64,000 nucleotides of DNA from Lateolabrax maculatus (Eukaryota; Chordata; Actinopteri; Acropomatiformes; Lateolabracidae), in NCBI GenBank assembly GCA_031216445.1, contig CM062211.1:5904501-5968500 (forward strand), read 5' to 3'. Of this stretch, positions 10,273 to 22,917 are shown one piece after another. Position 1 is the stretch's first letter; each line of letters opens with the position of its first letter. Under the pieces are notes generated by a model. The model had not been told where the DNA came from, searched no databases, and saw nothing but the letters and a program-made list of their open reading frames with translations. The position numbers and the translations under genes were made by a program.

Positions 10273-11404
10273 TGTGTGCAAACGCTGGTGGTGACAACAG
10301 TTGTTCTTTTAGGGGGATCTTAAACTTGCCATGGAGAGCCTTGATCCCAGCTTGCAGTTCAGCCAGTTTGGCCATATCCATGCACTTGTTGGACGACCTC
10401 CTTATGGCATTTAGTTCCATGTGTAGCTCTATTCTCTCTCTGCGAGCAGCTTCAGCTTGTTAACCTTATGTAATAGTTATTCTGCGGATTATTTCAAATT
10501 AAAGGACCCTTGAGTATCCTTTAAAAGTCTGTTACAAAAAAGGTCAACTTTGTCAGTAAAGTATTTCAATTTCTCATACAACAAAAAGCACATGTACTCA
10601 CCTCTTGTCTTTGTACTGTGTCTTCAGAGTTACTGTCTGGTTCTTGCTGCAGGCCTGCAAGAGGTGATGAAGGAGTGTCATCATTGTTGTTTCATTGCTA
10701 CTTCCTGCCAATCTTCTTCTCTGCCAAACGGTTCTAGGTCCAACTTAGAGATCTCTCTATTTATAGATGTAATTAACTATGCCCTTGGGCGTCGGATAAT
10801 ATGCCCTGTTTTTCTCATCAGGAGCAACAATGTCTGACATTCTTGTTTGAACGTAGTGTTTGAGGACTGCTTGCACATCTCTGAGGGTAGTGACGCCCTC
10901 CGCTACAAGCTGGTCTATCCATTGGATGAACAGAATGTGCTTTATCTGCTTGGCCACATGGGGTGTGTTTTTTTGTGAACAGTGGCAAGCTGATGTAAAA
11001 CCAGTATTCTACCATCACTTCCTTGCCTGCCTTTAAGTCCTGCAGAAGTCGTTCTTTAGCTTTGGTATATATCATACTCAATATACAGATGTGCCAAACT
11101 GAGATCTTTGCTTGACAGCAATCTTTTCCTTGGAAACTGTGGAAGTCACAGAGGGACGAAGAGAGAGGAGAAAATCTTCCACCTTGACAACAGTAACAAC
11201 TGGGTCTTTGTCCTTTTTCCTCCATCCTGTAAAGGCAAATAACAACAGTTTGACACAAAGCAACATTATCTGATTTCTTACATAGACTACATCCACGTGC
11301 TTTGAGTTTTCAGGCCACCAAAAGAAAACCTTCATCCCACTGTTATCCTTTGTGGCCTTGGAAGGATGAAACTGCTTATACAAATTGTGGTATTCAATGT
11401 GCAA
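10273..11404 (-). pseudogene. Decayed CARF/ALS2CR8-domain-like gene
   Basis: Reading the minus strand downward, pieces of one protein appear in order but in shifting frames. About 11404-11282 gives a lysine-rich piece with KVFFWWPENSKHVDVV. About 11225-11085 gives WRKKDKDPVVTVVKVEDFLL. About 11080-10960 gives AKERLLQDLKAGKEVMVEYW, recalling the family's 'K-x-DI-x-GKE' segment. About 10957-10757 gives LVAEGVTTLRDVQAVLKHYV followed by NRAYYPTPKGIVNYIYK. About 10456-10273 gives an open coiled-coil-like tail ending at a stop. 'Elvaegvt...v..aLkhyV' followed by 'R.YYPT..di.nhiy.A' is the signature I associate with calcium-responsive transcription factor (ALS2CR8 domain) proteins, which are expanded in fish. 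Frameshifts and stops between pieces indicate a non-functional copy. It is unclear whether it is a dead gene, a piece of a mobile family, or a gene with many small exons. Confidence 0.55.
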
Positions 11405-12300
11405 ATTTTTTTTTTATTATTGTACACAGTGTATGGGATAGTTTGGATGGCATCAAGATAGATTTCAAATAGAACAGTATATCTACTCTTTTGAAAATAT
11501 TATACATATTCATACTGTATGAATGATTTAATCCCTATTTTTACCCTTTGAAAACACCTGTTTTAAAACATGTTCAGCCCTCCATATTCCAAAGAGTTGG
11601 AGGTACAGTTGTAGCAGGGAGTCACATGGATGTATAAAGAGAACTACACAAGCAGGTTTCCTCAATTAACCTGGAGTGTTTAACCCTGAGGTTCGCCTTC
11701 CAGGCACACTTCTTCCTGGGCTGCTAACGCAGCCATCAAATACGTAAGGTTACACGCTGTTAAAGGCTTATAACGGTGCAGTTAGGGCTGTGGTTGAGTT
11801 TTGGACAGGGTGGACAACATGCTCTGCCATCCCAAGCGAGGAAAGCTACATTTGCAGTTTGGTACTACAAAAGAAGGTTTACCTGGGAGCAAAATTCAGG
11901 GCAAAATACTTCCACTGACTCAAGGCCTCAGTGTTGCTCCTGAGTTCCCCCGTGGACAAATATTGCAACAAAATCAATACCAACAGAAATGTTGTTGTTT
12001 AATATATTTTTATCTCACAAGAGTATTTACTTTGAAGGAATCCAGTCCTTAGATTTGGGTCGAAAAGTCATTGTACGACATAGAAACCTTTTTTTTCAGT
12101 TAGGCAGATGGTTGACCACCTACCGAGACGTTGACAACACAGCGGGGTCCTTCGTTTAGCGCCAGTTTAGAGTTTCTCCCTCGCTCAGACTCTAGTTGTG
12201 AAGACTTCAAGAGGTTAAAACGTCTCATTTGTATTAAATATAAGCCATGACTTCTACATAGCTACCCGTGGTGTTAATTATTGGCAAATAATAAATATAT
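11405..12300. other. Intergenic region upstream of mcm10, nothing recognised
   Basis: Mostly AT-rich DNA between the decayed CARF-like locus and the mcm10 5' region. No coding exon, RNA gene or repeat with a second copy in the window was recognised. GTTTAGCGCC near 12155 resembles an E2F site, which would fit a replication gene, but it is a single weak match. Confidence 0.5.
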
Positions 12301-12384
12301 TGACAGGTTGGACGTGGTTGTAAAATCCGTTAAAGTTGCATTAGAGATAGCAAAGGACTCACGACTGTAACACTGGAAGTCGAG
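12301..12384 (+). other. mcm10: Possible noncoding first exon of mcm10
   Basis: The coding start exon of mcm10 appears to begin after an acceptor (TTTTGCAG) at 12893, so a 5' UTR exon should lie upstream. A strong donor, GAG|GTAAGG, at 12384/12385 is the best candidate for its end. The 5' edge is arbitrary. Confidence 0.3.
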
Positions 12385-12932
12385 GTAAGGTGTCTGTCTC
12401 AGTATCTCTCACTAAATAAAAAAACACAGGGGAAAGCTATTCTTTTATATATTTTAGACTAACGTTTGATTTTGACATTCACAGAAGAGGAAATCCCCAA
12501 ATGTTGATGTTTATGACTCCAGGTTTACAGTGTTGAGTGTTGACCTGTAACTGTGTGTCGGTTTAAATGGGCCCGGTGAGCCAGGTCGTTTCCTCAGGCT
12601 GGATGACATAAACATCAGCTGTGATACAACATTATGACTATGAAATATATAGTAAATAACACACCTTAACTGTGTATCAGCTTTACTGTAAATCTTAGAC
12701 TGTCTTGTACAGTTCAGCGGAACATTTAAAGTGTAACATTATATTTCAAACTCTTGTTTTTCTACAGGGCAAGCCGGCCAGGCGTGCACATCTAGCCTTA
12801 TTTTCGTAGGTATACAATTTATATTATTGTAAGAGCTGCCAAATACGCCTGTCTTTCGCTCCACACAATAATATAATTGTCTGCCTTTTGCAGATCACCA
12901 GGTCATTTGAAATCAGCACCACCGTCTCTAAA

Positions 12933-15452
12933 ATGGACAGTAAGTATCGTGAGATTTCAAACATATTAAAGCACGGTTTAATTAATCAGTCAAAATATAA
13001 GTAAGTTGGTATCTTCTCCTTCCAGGTGAGGATGATCTGGACATTCTGACGGCACTGCTGGCCGAGAGCGAGGGCGTCAGAGAAGAGCAGGGCAGTCAGG
13101 AGCAGGCGGACGACTTGGACGGCCTGTTTGACAACGACAATGACGAGGAGGAAGACTACAAAGAGGGCGTCGAGGAGGAAGGCCGAGACGTGGAGACGGA
13201 AGACGTGTCGGATCTCTTTGGAGATACTGATGACATTGAAAATGAGGAAAAATACACTAAAGGAAAAGAAAGTGGAGGAGATGCCTGTGAGAGCCTGGAC
13301 AGGTCCAGGGAGGATTTACAAGGTTTCTAATCTGCTTCTAGTTGATGTAAAATGTAATTTATTTCAGTTAGAAGTGTTGCTTGTTTGGTGTGTGCTCACG
13401 GGTGGAGCTTTATGTCCTCCTTCCTCAGAGGAGCTGCGGCGCATGCAGGAGCAGATGCAGCGGTTGCAGCAGCAGCTGGAAGCAAACCAGAAGGTTTCCT
13501 CCTCATCTTCCGCTCCGGTCACGACAAAAGGGAGGCCTGCTGGTCCCAAACCAATGACCCCCAAACCAACGCCCCCTCGACAGCCGACCTCCAAACTGAC
13601 CCAGGCCAAACCAGCCACTACCACACAGAAGACCAAGACGCAAGCTGGTAAACACTTTGTTGTTCTTTGTGGTTGATAAATCCTAAAGTCCGCTGGCCAC
13701 TTTTGCTATTTTATTTTACATATAAAATTGTGCTTTGGTTTTTCTTGTCGTCTGACAGCAGCAACATCTTCATCCCCTCCAGTCAGAGGAGGAAGTCTGA
13801 AGCTCCAGGAGTCCTCTGACTTTTTGGATAAGCTGAACAATGCTGACTCCTTCAAACGCAAACCCAGGGTAGCTCACCATCCCAAACCCAGCACATCACC
13901 AGGTAGGACTTTTCCTTACGCCATCCATTTACATCAATCATTGGAAGTCATGATTCCAGTGTATTTTCTTCACTGCTTTCTCATCAGAAGACAGAGGGCC
14001 ACTGGTGGAGATAAAGTTAGGCAGCTCCTTCCAGCCGGTAGAGAGCACCAGCAAGGTCACCGATACTATACGTTCACCTCCACCTTCCCAGAGCAGACCT
14101 GCACCAGCTGCATCAGCAGGAAAGCCTAAACCTTCCTCTATTCCTCCCCTTCCTAAAGATGTGGCTGTTGAGAAATACTCAGGACTGCGTCTCAGGTGAG
14201 GAAACTGAAGTGATAGAAATACTGTCTCAAGTCTGCAGCTGAAAGCCTGAATTTGAGTCTCATACAAATAAACAAATCCAGGATTTTCTGTTTGAGACTG
14301 AATTGGACTCTTTTCCGTTTCAGGAAACCTCGGGTTTCCTCCAGCGATATGGATCGCAAGATGGCCGACCGCCGTCTGATCCGTCTGTCGCAGGTGCCGG
14401 AGTGCATGGCTCGGGAGAAGCTGGAGGACAGCGACTGGGTGACCTTCGCGGTACTGGTCAACAAGGCAACCCCACAAAGCAACAGCAGTGTAGGTCTACG
14501 CTCAATACACAAAGGAATTTATATTGACTACTCACTAATTTCAGGAGAAAACAATTGGCAAACTGAGTTAGAAAAATTTTAGCTATGGATTTCTTTTTTC
14601 ATAGCCTAAAAATGTCATTTTTTAAAATTTTTTTTTAATGCTGTTTCATTGGTCACAGCACTGAAATTCATGGAAAGTTACATTTAGTTTAGCAAAGCAT
14701 AAAATGTATTAGAAACACTGTGTACTGTCTCATTTTTGACTGAGTGCTTTTTCTCTGCAGGGCAAAACCTTCAGCATCTGGAAACTGAACGACCTCCATA
14801 ACCTGGAAGTGTTTGTGTCTCTGCTCCTGTTCGGTGAAGTTCACAAAGAGCACTGGAAGACAGAGCCGGGCACCGTCATCGGACTCCTCAACCCAAACCC
14901 CATGAAGCAAAAAGAGGGATATGACGGGGTGAGTGCACAGTCTAAACTGAATATAATGTACATACAGTAGAGAAGCCAGTGTTCTTACAGCAACGTTTTC
15001 TCTCATTACCTTGATGTTGTTATAGTCATTTTACTTTTTCTTACATTAACGCAAGATATGGCAGATTTCTTTTCTCACATGCAGCATCTCAAACTGCTGA
15101 TTTTATGAAAAGACGAACTTTGGGTAGATGTTAGAAGATATTTAAACCTGGAGACAGCAAACTGAGTCAGACGGACATTGCGTGTAATTTTTAGCTCCTT
15201 ACCCTTGAATGAACCGCTATTCACTCGTAGTAAAGAGATAATCTTGTTTTATTTTTGTTTTACACAATTGGTTTTAAGATTTTTTTGTCTTACTGGTTTG
15301 GCAATGAAGGTGACAGCCAATTAAAGCAGAGAACAGACTGGTGGTGTTGGAGAAAATTGCCAGTAAGGTTGCTGGGGTCAGCATCGCATGACAAACTGAG
15401 ATGTTAAGAGAGGAATGTGGTGAGGAAAGCCAAAGCTGTTCCCAACTGCACA

Positions 15453-15493
<41 letters not shown>

Positions 15494-18400
15494 CTCACCC
15501 TTACCACCGACAGAGGGCAGTTTGAGTTCAGAGCTTGTCTCTTAAAGAGGAACTCTTTAGGTCTTATCTACTAATCTCTGCTTGAGGCCAATGACTTGAG
15601 GCCCCATTAGCATCTACTCATTTGTTACTAGCGTAACAAACCCAAATCTCTGACCAAGCTGTCGAAGCTCAAATTGCATTATGGGTAATGTAGGTGCCAG
15701 GTTTTGACAACTGATGCTCAGCCTTTTGCGGTTCTCTTCCTTTTGTTGTTGTCCTTCTTATGTTTTTTCTTCTTTTTCTGAGAGCATTGTTAAAGAATTT
15801 TAACCTGCAGCTCTCTTTTAAAAGTTTCAAATATTGACATCCACATTTTGCAACAGTATTGACATCCACTTTTTCACAGTTGTGTTGCACAAAGGGCTGC
15901 AACTAACTATTTTCTTTACTCTTTGATTAATCATCATTAATCGTGTCATATCATTGCAATGTCAGAAGGCCTAGCTTGTTTTTTCTGACCTGCAGTCTAA
16001 AACCAAAAAATATTCAATTTACAGTGATATTAAACAGAAAAGAAGCTAATTCCCACACTGCAGAAGCTGTAACAACTAAATATGTTTGCCTTTTTGCCTG
16101 AAAAATGACTGAAACGATTGATTTATTATCAAAATAGTTGCTGATAAATTCTCTGTCAAACAACTTATGGCAATGGACTAATTGTAACTGAGGGCAATGA
16201 CAACACATTATAAATCTATAAAGCAAATGTAAAAAGTATAAAATTATTCCCAGCCCTAAGGATAAGACATTTAAATGAATAAAAGAGCTGTTTTGTTGTC
16301 TCTTGTATGCATTTTATACACTTTATGTTTTGATTGATCATCAGCTGCTACTACTGTGAGCGAGTTTCCCCTTCCAGAAAATAAAAGCTTGTGTTGAACA
16401 TGTGCAGGTGAGCCTGACAGTCGATCACCCACAGAAGTTGTTGCTGCTGGGTGAAGCTCAGGACTACAGCAACTGCAAGGCCATGAAGAAGAACGGAGAC
16501 CCCTGCTCTCAGATCGTAAACATGGTGGGTCCAGTGTGTGTGCGTGTGTGAACACATTGAAACGTCCTCCTTTCCCTAATTTAATCAGCCTTACTTTTGA
16601 ATCCATATATTCTCATCAGGGATCAGAACTCCATCACATCTTACAGCCCGCTTGTTTCTGTGTGGTTGTTTGTTTACAGTACGACTGCCAGTACTGCCAG
16701 TATCACGTCAAGGCCCAGTATAAGAAGATGAGCGCGAAGAGGGCCGATCTGCAGTCGTCGTTTTCTGGAAAAGCTCCCAACAAGGTGAAGGGGAAGGGCG
16801 GCAGCCTGAGAGAGCGGCTGTGTCAGGACGGCTTCTACTACGGCGGTGTGTCCTCATCCGCCTGCGCCGCGTCACTGTGAGTGATGTTAGATGCAGTCAT
16901 TTCATTGTACTGTTTTTCTAAAAATCCTCCTTTTAATTTTAATAATGAAAGCCCCTATGTGTACTATTTGAAAATCTTACTGATTGTATCAAAAAGGCAC
17001 AGTAAGAAATACCAAGGTCACAGCTCTATCCAATTTGATTGGTGTCTGAATTTATATTTGCACTTTTACAGTGTGTTGAAGTCAATTTGCGCAGGCCAAC
17101 TGCATCGTACAAAGCCAGAAACATGCGTGGGACTGGGCAGAGCTCGAGTTGCCTGACATTTTCAGTAACGGGTCTATGTGTTGCAGAACGGTGTCCAAAC
17201 CAAACAAACCGGTCCAGAAGACTCTGGACAAGCTGTTTGTGAAGGGCTCTGCTCAGCTCGTTGATCAGGCCAAGAGGCTGGGTAAGGACCGATAGTCCCT
17301 CTCTGACACACACTCATATGCACAAACCTCAAGTTTTCACTAAACCCTGCTGAAAGTGCATATTTACTGGCCTCATAAACTGGGTCGATAAAGGTTTCAA
17401 TCCCTTTGTACTTTGCACACCTGTTATATGTCTTCTTTTATTTTATATTAAGCTTAAATATACTAGAAGGAATAAACTTTCCCTCAACCTATTTTTTCTA
17501 AATGTCTCTTTTATAAATTGTTTAAATGTTTTAGGCTTTCTAGAGCTAAAAAAGTCTGTTTACAATACATTCTGTGCTTTGAGGTCCGAGTGGGTTTTAA
17601 AGGTGTCTGTGAAGGGAGAGAATACTGACAGATGGCTGTAAAAGTAGTTTAATTGTCTTTTGTTTGTGTGTTTTTTTTTTTTTTTTTTTTTTTTTTCGTC
17701 TTTAGCCGTGCAGTCCGGTGAAGTTTCAGGTTGTTCAAATGAGTTTAAGAGCCTGATGTCATTGCCAACACCCGGAGCTCTGCAGCTCAAGAAGCACCTA
17801 ATACATGGCAGCCAATCAGGTACACGACCTGGAAACATCTCTCTACCTTTGACTTCTGAAGAATTAATAATGAAACAAGTGCCCATCCCTCATTGGATTA
17901 TAAGACTCCTTTACAGGACATCAATATTTACAGTCCAAGTAATGGTCACAAATCAGTTGAGGTGATGTAATAAAAAGCAACAACAGTATTCTAAAAAAAA
18001 AACGTGTCCGTTCTCAGTCGCCAAAGATGCAGCTGGAGCTCCAGTCCAGTCCATCTCAGCGTCAGACCTGCTGAAGCAGCAGAAACAGAAGCAGCGGGAG
18101 TTTCTACAGAACCGCCGTCGGAGGGCGGACGAGATCCAGAAGAGGGTGCTGCAGAGCTCAGGTGGGCCCAGACCCGGGTCGTCGTCCTCGTCACTGGGCC
18201 GGGCTGGTCTGATGTCGCCGAAAGCAGCTTCTGAGGTCCCCAAGGCCACCCAAAGCCCCGCAGCTCCCCACGCCCCCACCCTGGGCCGAGGCTTCTCTGA
18301 GGGGGAAGACATCCTCTTCTTTGAGAACAGCCCGCCACCGGCGCCCGCCCCCAGCGCTCTCAGCCTGTCGGCCGCCAAGCTGGCTGCTCTGAGGAAGCTG

Positions 18401-20951
18401 AGAGCCAAAGGGAAGGAGGTTGAAAAGGAAGACCCCAATGCTGTGAAGAGGAAGAGGAGCAAAGACAGTGAGATCAACGCCCGGGTGGAGAAGAATCTGA
18501 CCTCCCCCACTGGTACGCACATTTCGTATCATTTCTTTCCTGCTGTTGATTTAATTATTTTATGTTTCATTGTAAAATTTTGATGTGTTATTTTTGTGCA
18601 ACATACCACTAAACAAATAATCTATTCGCCATTATTTTGACAAATACATTGTTATTTTTTTATATTTTTATTATTATTATTATTGATCCACACCTGACAG
18701 AAACATACTGTGGTAGCATTGCAAGCCATTTAGTTACATATGTTATTCTCTGTTAGAAACTGTTATCTCCATGGCGGCCCTAAGAGCTCAGTGCACTGCA
18801 AATAAAGAAAAGACTTGTCAAAACACAATCAAATGAAGAAAACATCTGCACACATGTCAATCATGTTTTATTATCCCAGATGGAAAACTTGACTTGCGGT
18901 CAGGGGCATAAGTCAAGTCAAGTCAATTTTATTTGTATAGCGCCAAATCATAACAAAAGTTATATCAAGACGCTTTCACATAGAGTAGGTCTAGACCATA
19001 CTCTTTAAAATATTATTTACAGAGACCCAACAGTTCCCACCATGAGCAAGCACTTGGCGACAGTGGCGAGGAAAAACTCCCTTTTAACAGGTAGAAACCT
19101 CGAGCAGAACCAGGCTCTGTGTGGGCGGCCATCTGCATCGACATAGTTGGGTTGAAAGGGGAGGAGAGAGGGGGAGAGGGGAGAGAGAGCAGGAGGACAG
19201 ACAACAAATCAGACTAATAATAATAACAACTGCAGCAGTGAGTGTGGAGCAGGAACATGAGAGCAGTAGACGGCCGGCAATCACAGATCCAGAATCTACA
19301 GCAAAAATCAAAAAAATACAAAGATGTTTCCTGTACGTAAAATATACAGAACACAATAATGCAACAAAACAATCTCTAAAATGCTAAATTTCATGTGCAG
19401 ATTAAGCATTGTACAGGGAAGGAGTTTTTAATCCTATTGCACTTGAACCGGAGTACTTTAAATCTACGACCTGAGGAAAGAGTTTCAAACTCAAAGTGAA
19501 GGGGGTGGTTTGTGCAGTCGAATATAGTCCTGCCTTTGCGGCGAACCTGCTGGTCAAAGATAGCCATCGGGGGGGTCTGTCACCTTACCAGCCACTTCCA
19601 CAATATATAACAGGTTGTTGTGCGATCATAACAAAGCAAGAACAAATTCAGTGCCAATTCCTTTGAAGGTCTGAGATGATGGGTGGGATGACTTCCTTCT
19701 AAAATCAATGACCATATCCTTGGTCTTTGTGGCATTAAGTCCTATATGCAAACTGCATGGGGTAGAGCGCTTCCAAACCATTGCCAACGATTCTTTTGAC
19801 AATATGCAGCATACTGTAACGAAACACGCTGCCCTGTTCCTTACCGTGCAGGTGAACCATCCAGTAACGAGGATGAGGAGCCGGCCCAGAAGAAGAAGCG
19901 AGATCAACTCCTCTACATCCAGTCAGATGAGTTTCAAAAGATCCTCAACGCCAAATCTCGTCACGGGGCTGCACTACAGGCGGTATGACAAGTGGCACTT
20001 TACTACATGCATTGTTTTTCTCAGTCTATGTTTATGTACAACTGTTGTAAATAAATGTAAAGTCGATCTGATTTCTGTTTTCTGCAAATCCAGCTGCATT
20101 TTTACATTTAAAACTCTGCAAAGTGTGTCTGAATTAAAGACATTTCTATCTGAATAGGCGGAGTACCAACTGCAGGAGCGCTACTTTGATCCCCTCGTGA
20201 AGAAGGAGCAGATGGAGGAGAAGATGAAGGGCATCAGAGAGATGAAGTGTCGTGCTGTTAGCTGTAAAAAGGTACTGAGTTAAATTTACACCCATTAGAT
20301 TTTTAACAGTTTTTAAATATATAAATGTGCTATAAACATTTATAAAGTGGATCTTTGAGATAATGTTGCCACCTTGGTGTAATAATCATAAATGTGAGCA
20401 TGGTGGAGGTGATGTCTCTCATTTAGAACAAGGAAAAGTAAGCTGTTATTTCCCATGTTCCCTTGCTTCCAGTGTGGTTACACCTATTTCAAGCCGGCGG
20501 ATCGCTGTGTGGAGCAGAATCATGATCTGCGGTGGCACGAAGCCATGAAACGTTTCTTCAAATGTCCCTGTGGACAGAGAGCCATCGCTCTAGACCGACT
20601 GCCCAACAAACACTGCAGGTAAAACTCTTAATGTCCCACAAGCTCTTGTCGTCTCTCTCTCATTCCTTTGATGGTTTTTCAGGGTTCTCATTGGTCATGG
20701 ACATTTATATATCCTAACTCCTGTTGTTTTACCATTTCAGTAACTGTGGTCTGTTTAAATGGGAGCGTGACGGGATGCTGAAGGTAAAATCTCTCTTACT
20801 CAGATAGTTTGAAATATTTAGTATTTTATTGTCATGAAAGAAAACCAACCTTATGTACGTTTGATTTCAGGAGAAAGCTGGACCAAAGATTGGTGGAGAG
20901 CTGCTCCAGCCTCGAGGAGAGGAGCACGGCAAGTTCCTCAATAGCAAGTGA
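12933..20951 (+). CDS. mcm10: MCM10 replication initiation factor, complete
   Basis: Chromatin-bound protein that activates the CMG helicase and contacts DNA and polymerase alpha. Coding exons: 12933-12939, 13026-13322, 13429-13647, 13759-13902, 13988-14195, 14324-14489, 14761-14928, 16408-16524, 16680-16876, 17187-17281, 17706-17819, 18018-18512, 19852-19982, 20158-20271, 20473-20618, 20741-20783, 20871-20951. Frames agree throughout, giving 913 aa (human 875). The first coding exon carries only ATG GAC A. An acidic N-terminus precedes a short coiled coil (about 102-123, LRRMQEQMQRLQQQLEA) and a Pro/Lys-rich linker. The OB-fold/zinc-finger core runs about 290-510, with Cys/His ligands in C426, C436, C445/C448 and H451, followed by QDGFYYGGVSS. 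The C-terminal cysteine clusters are C817/C822/C825/C836 and C855/C857/C872/C875, and the end is RGEEHGKFLNSK. Introns 7 and 13 are enlarged by repeats. Identification is firm. Confidence 0.97.
15455..15495. repeat. (TC)n followed by (AC)n microsatellite
   Basis: About 30 bases of TC followed by a short AC run, in mcm10 intron 7. Confidence 0.85.
15893..16257. mobile_element. hAT-like MITE in mcm10 intron 7
   Basis: Starts AGGGCTGCAACTAAC and ends CAGCCCT, so the termini are inverted. The interior is AT-rich with pieces such as 'attaatc' and 'gaaacgattgattt', resembling the very common non-autonomous hAT elements of fish. It is about 365 bases long with no coding capacity. No clear 8-base target duplication was seen, which fits an old copy. 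Confidence 0.6.
17671..17696. repeat. Poly(T) run at the 3' splice region of mcm10 intron 11
   Basis: Twenty-six T residues ending 9 bases before the exon 12 acceptor (TCTTTAG), acting as an extreme polypyrimidine tract. Confidence 0.85.
18904..19150. repeat. Dispersed fish repeat in mcm10 intron 13
   Basis: Contains 'tttgtatagcgccaaatcat', then 'agagacccaacag', 'gcgaggaaaaactccctttt' and 'aggtagaaacctcgagcaga', a block I recognise as recurring in many teleost genomes. It is followed by a purine-rich stretch (19150-19200). No second copy lies in this window, so the repeat call rests on recall. Confidence 0.5.
19640..19790 (-). mobile_element. Non-LTR retrotransposon reverse-transcriptase relic
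   Basis: On the minus strand, 19662-19739 reads LNATKTKDMVIDFRRK followed by SSHPSSQ. This fits the 'LN..KTKE.v.DFRR' motif that follows the catalytic region of LINE reverse transcriptases. The relic is short and has no visible complete domain. It sits about 60-200 bases upstream of mcm10 exon 14, in antisense orientation to the gene. Confidence 0.6.
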
Positions 20952-21126
20952 CCGCACCAAGCGGGTTGTTGAGGGAACATGTATTTTTATGTTTGTAATT
21001 TCTGTTTATAATGTCTTAGTAGCATTTTTATATTTGTATGAATTATGTTTTTAGAGTTTGATGTTTTGTGTTGATTATGGAGATTTGAATGTCTGCAATA
21101 ATATTGGATATGCTGGAAATTAGATC

Positions 21127-21132
21127 ATTAAA
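21127..21132 (+). promoter_or_regulatory. mcm10: mcm10 polyadenylation signal (ATTAAA)
   Basis: ATTAAA, 176 bases after the mcm10 stop codon. It is the nearest canonical-type signal. Confidence 0.5.
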
Positions 21133-22365
21133 GTAATAATTTGCAACATTTCATGTCAAATGTCTGTTTCTACTCAGTTGATAGAACACTGTAGTTCTTG
21201 TGCAGATCTGGAAAGTATGGAATCATATAATACCGACTTAATAATATGATGACAAACATGTTTCCAAACTATCCAGCAACATTAAACCAATTTCTACATT
21301 TTGTGACTGAATAGTAATGTGACTGTTGGCCTAATAGTCATTTGTCACAGCGGACATTTTGACATCACGGTAGGAAAAGCACAGGTGTAAATAATAAAAG
21401 GAATGGTGGCTGAACTCCAGGGTCCTGGGATTATTTATGCTGGCTCTCTGTCACACTGCCTGTGACAGAGAGCTCTTACTGACTCTTACTTGAACAGAAT
21501 CTATGGTTAATTTTATCAGTAACATCTGTGCCTTTCCTACTATGACGAGTCCAAAGGCCTATCCTTTTAAATGAAAGCTCAAACTTCAGCTTTTTCTTTT
21601 CAAATACTTTTTGCCTTTAATATACAGTATGAAAACCAGCATGTTCCTCTAGTGAACATAAACAAAAAATATTTCTCACAATCTTTGTTCAGAATAAATG
21701 GTAGAACTGGGTAGTGGAGGTTGGGTGAGAGGTGATCCTGCCTTCAACATATTAGCAATACTATGCAATGAGAAACCTATACCTATACATAGACACACAG
21801 TCACATCCACAATTAGATTGTTTCCAGCAACTACTGTTGAAGTGTGACAACGAGGCGGCTTATATAACAAAATTGCGTACCAGCACTTATTTATTATATC
21901 AGTACGGAGTTATTACATTACTGACTTTAAGAAACCAACTTACTGTTCTATATTTCTTCAACTATGGGACATTTGGTTCATAGGGACTTCACCAGTCTCC
22001 TGCATCGGGGCAGAAACATCCTCTAACACGCTCCATGTGTTGGCGTGACGACTGCTGAGGCCAGGTGGCACTCGCTCAAGACCGTGAGCCAATCCACATG
22101 GCCTGGAACAGGAGAGGTCTGAGGTGGAATCACACTATAGAGATAAAATAAGGACGTTGGATTGAAGCTCTGTGATTAGCAAGTACGGACCGCCATGCCA
22201 CATCATTTTGAGGGTTTCATTTGTGCTCGTTATCCCGTTTCTACATTCCCCCCCTCTTTCCACCTCGTCTGTCTCTCCTTTGCTCAGTTTGGGTCTAATA
22301 TTTCCACTCTGGAATGTGGAATTCATTTCAGCCTGATGACTTCTGCAGCTCACCTCATCTTCTCT
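21133..22365. other. Convergent intergenic region between mcm10 and ucma
   Basis: AT-rich sequence between two 3' ends. No gene, RNA or repeat with a second copy was recognised. A minus-strand AATAAA at 22366-22371 and an ATTAAA at 22694-22699 are candidate ucma poly(A) signals. Confidence 0.5.
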
Positions 22366-22917
22366 TTTATTCCACACTGCCTCCCTCCCTTTACATACTC
22401 CAAATACCAGACAGTGCTAGAGTGAGTTAAAGCACATCAGTGGTCATGGAATCAGGAAACTCCTCGTTATTTGTCATTTTGACTTAAAGACACAAAGTCA
22501 GTTTCTTTATATAAAAAAAAAAACTAAAACAGTTGTCAGTGTAAGAGGTTGATTCATTGCTGCCCCAGGCTGACATAAAGTATATTGTATAGTTTGTATG
22601 TACATGTAAAAAAAAGGCAGTAAAAACAAGCATGCAAAACATATAGCGTCCATTTACTATGATAAATTGTAGCTTACAATACAAAAACTGCAATTTTAAT
22701 ACATTTTACAGTTTGACATGGAGACGTATTGCATAATTTAGGTTTTATAAAAAAGAAAAAGAAAAAAAAATCTTGTGGATGAAAGTGGGGAAACTATGGA
22801 GTTAACTTTAGCGCTCGCTCTCCCAGAGTCACCTTTTGTACAGGGCAAAGGTGATGGCAGTATTAGAGCTGCACCAATGAGAGGCGCTGGAGTCCGGCCC
22901 TCCATGCCACAGGACGC

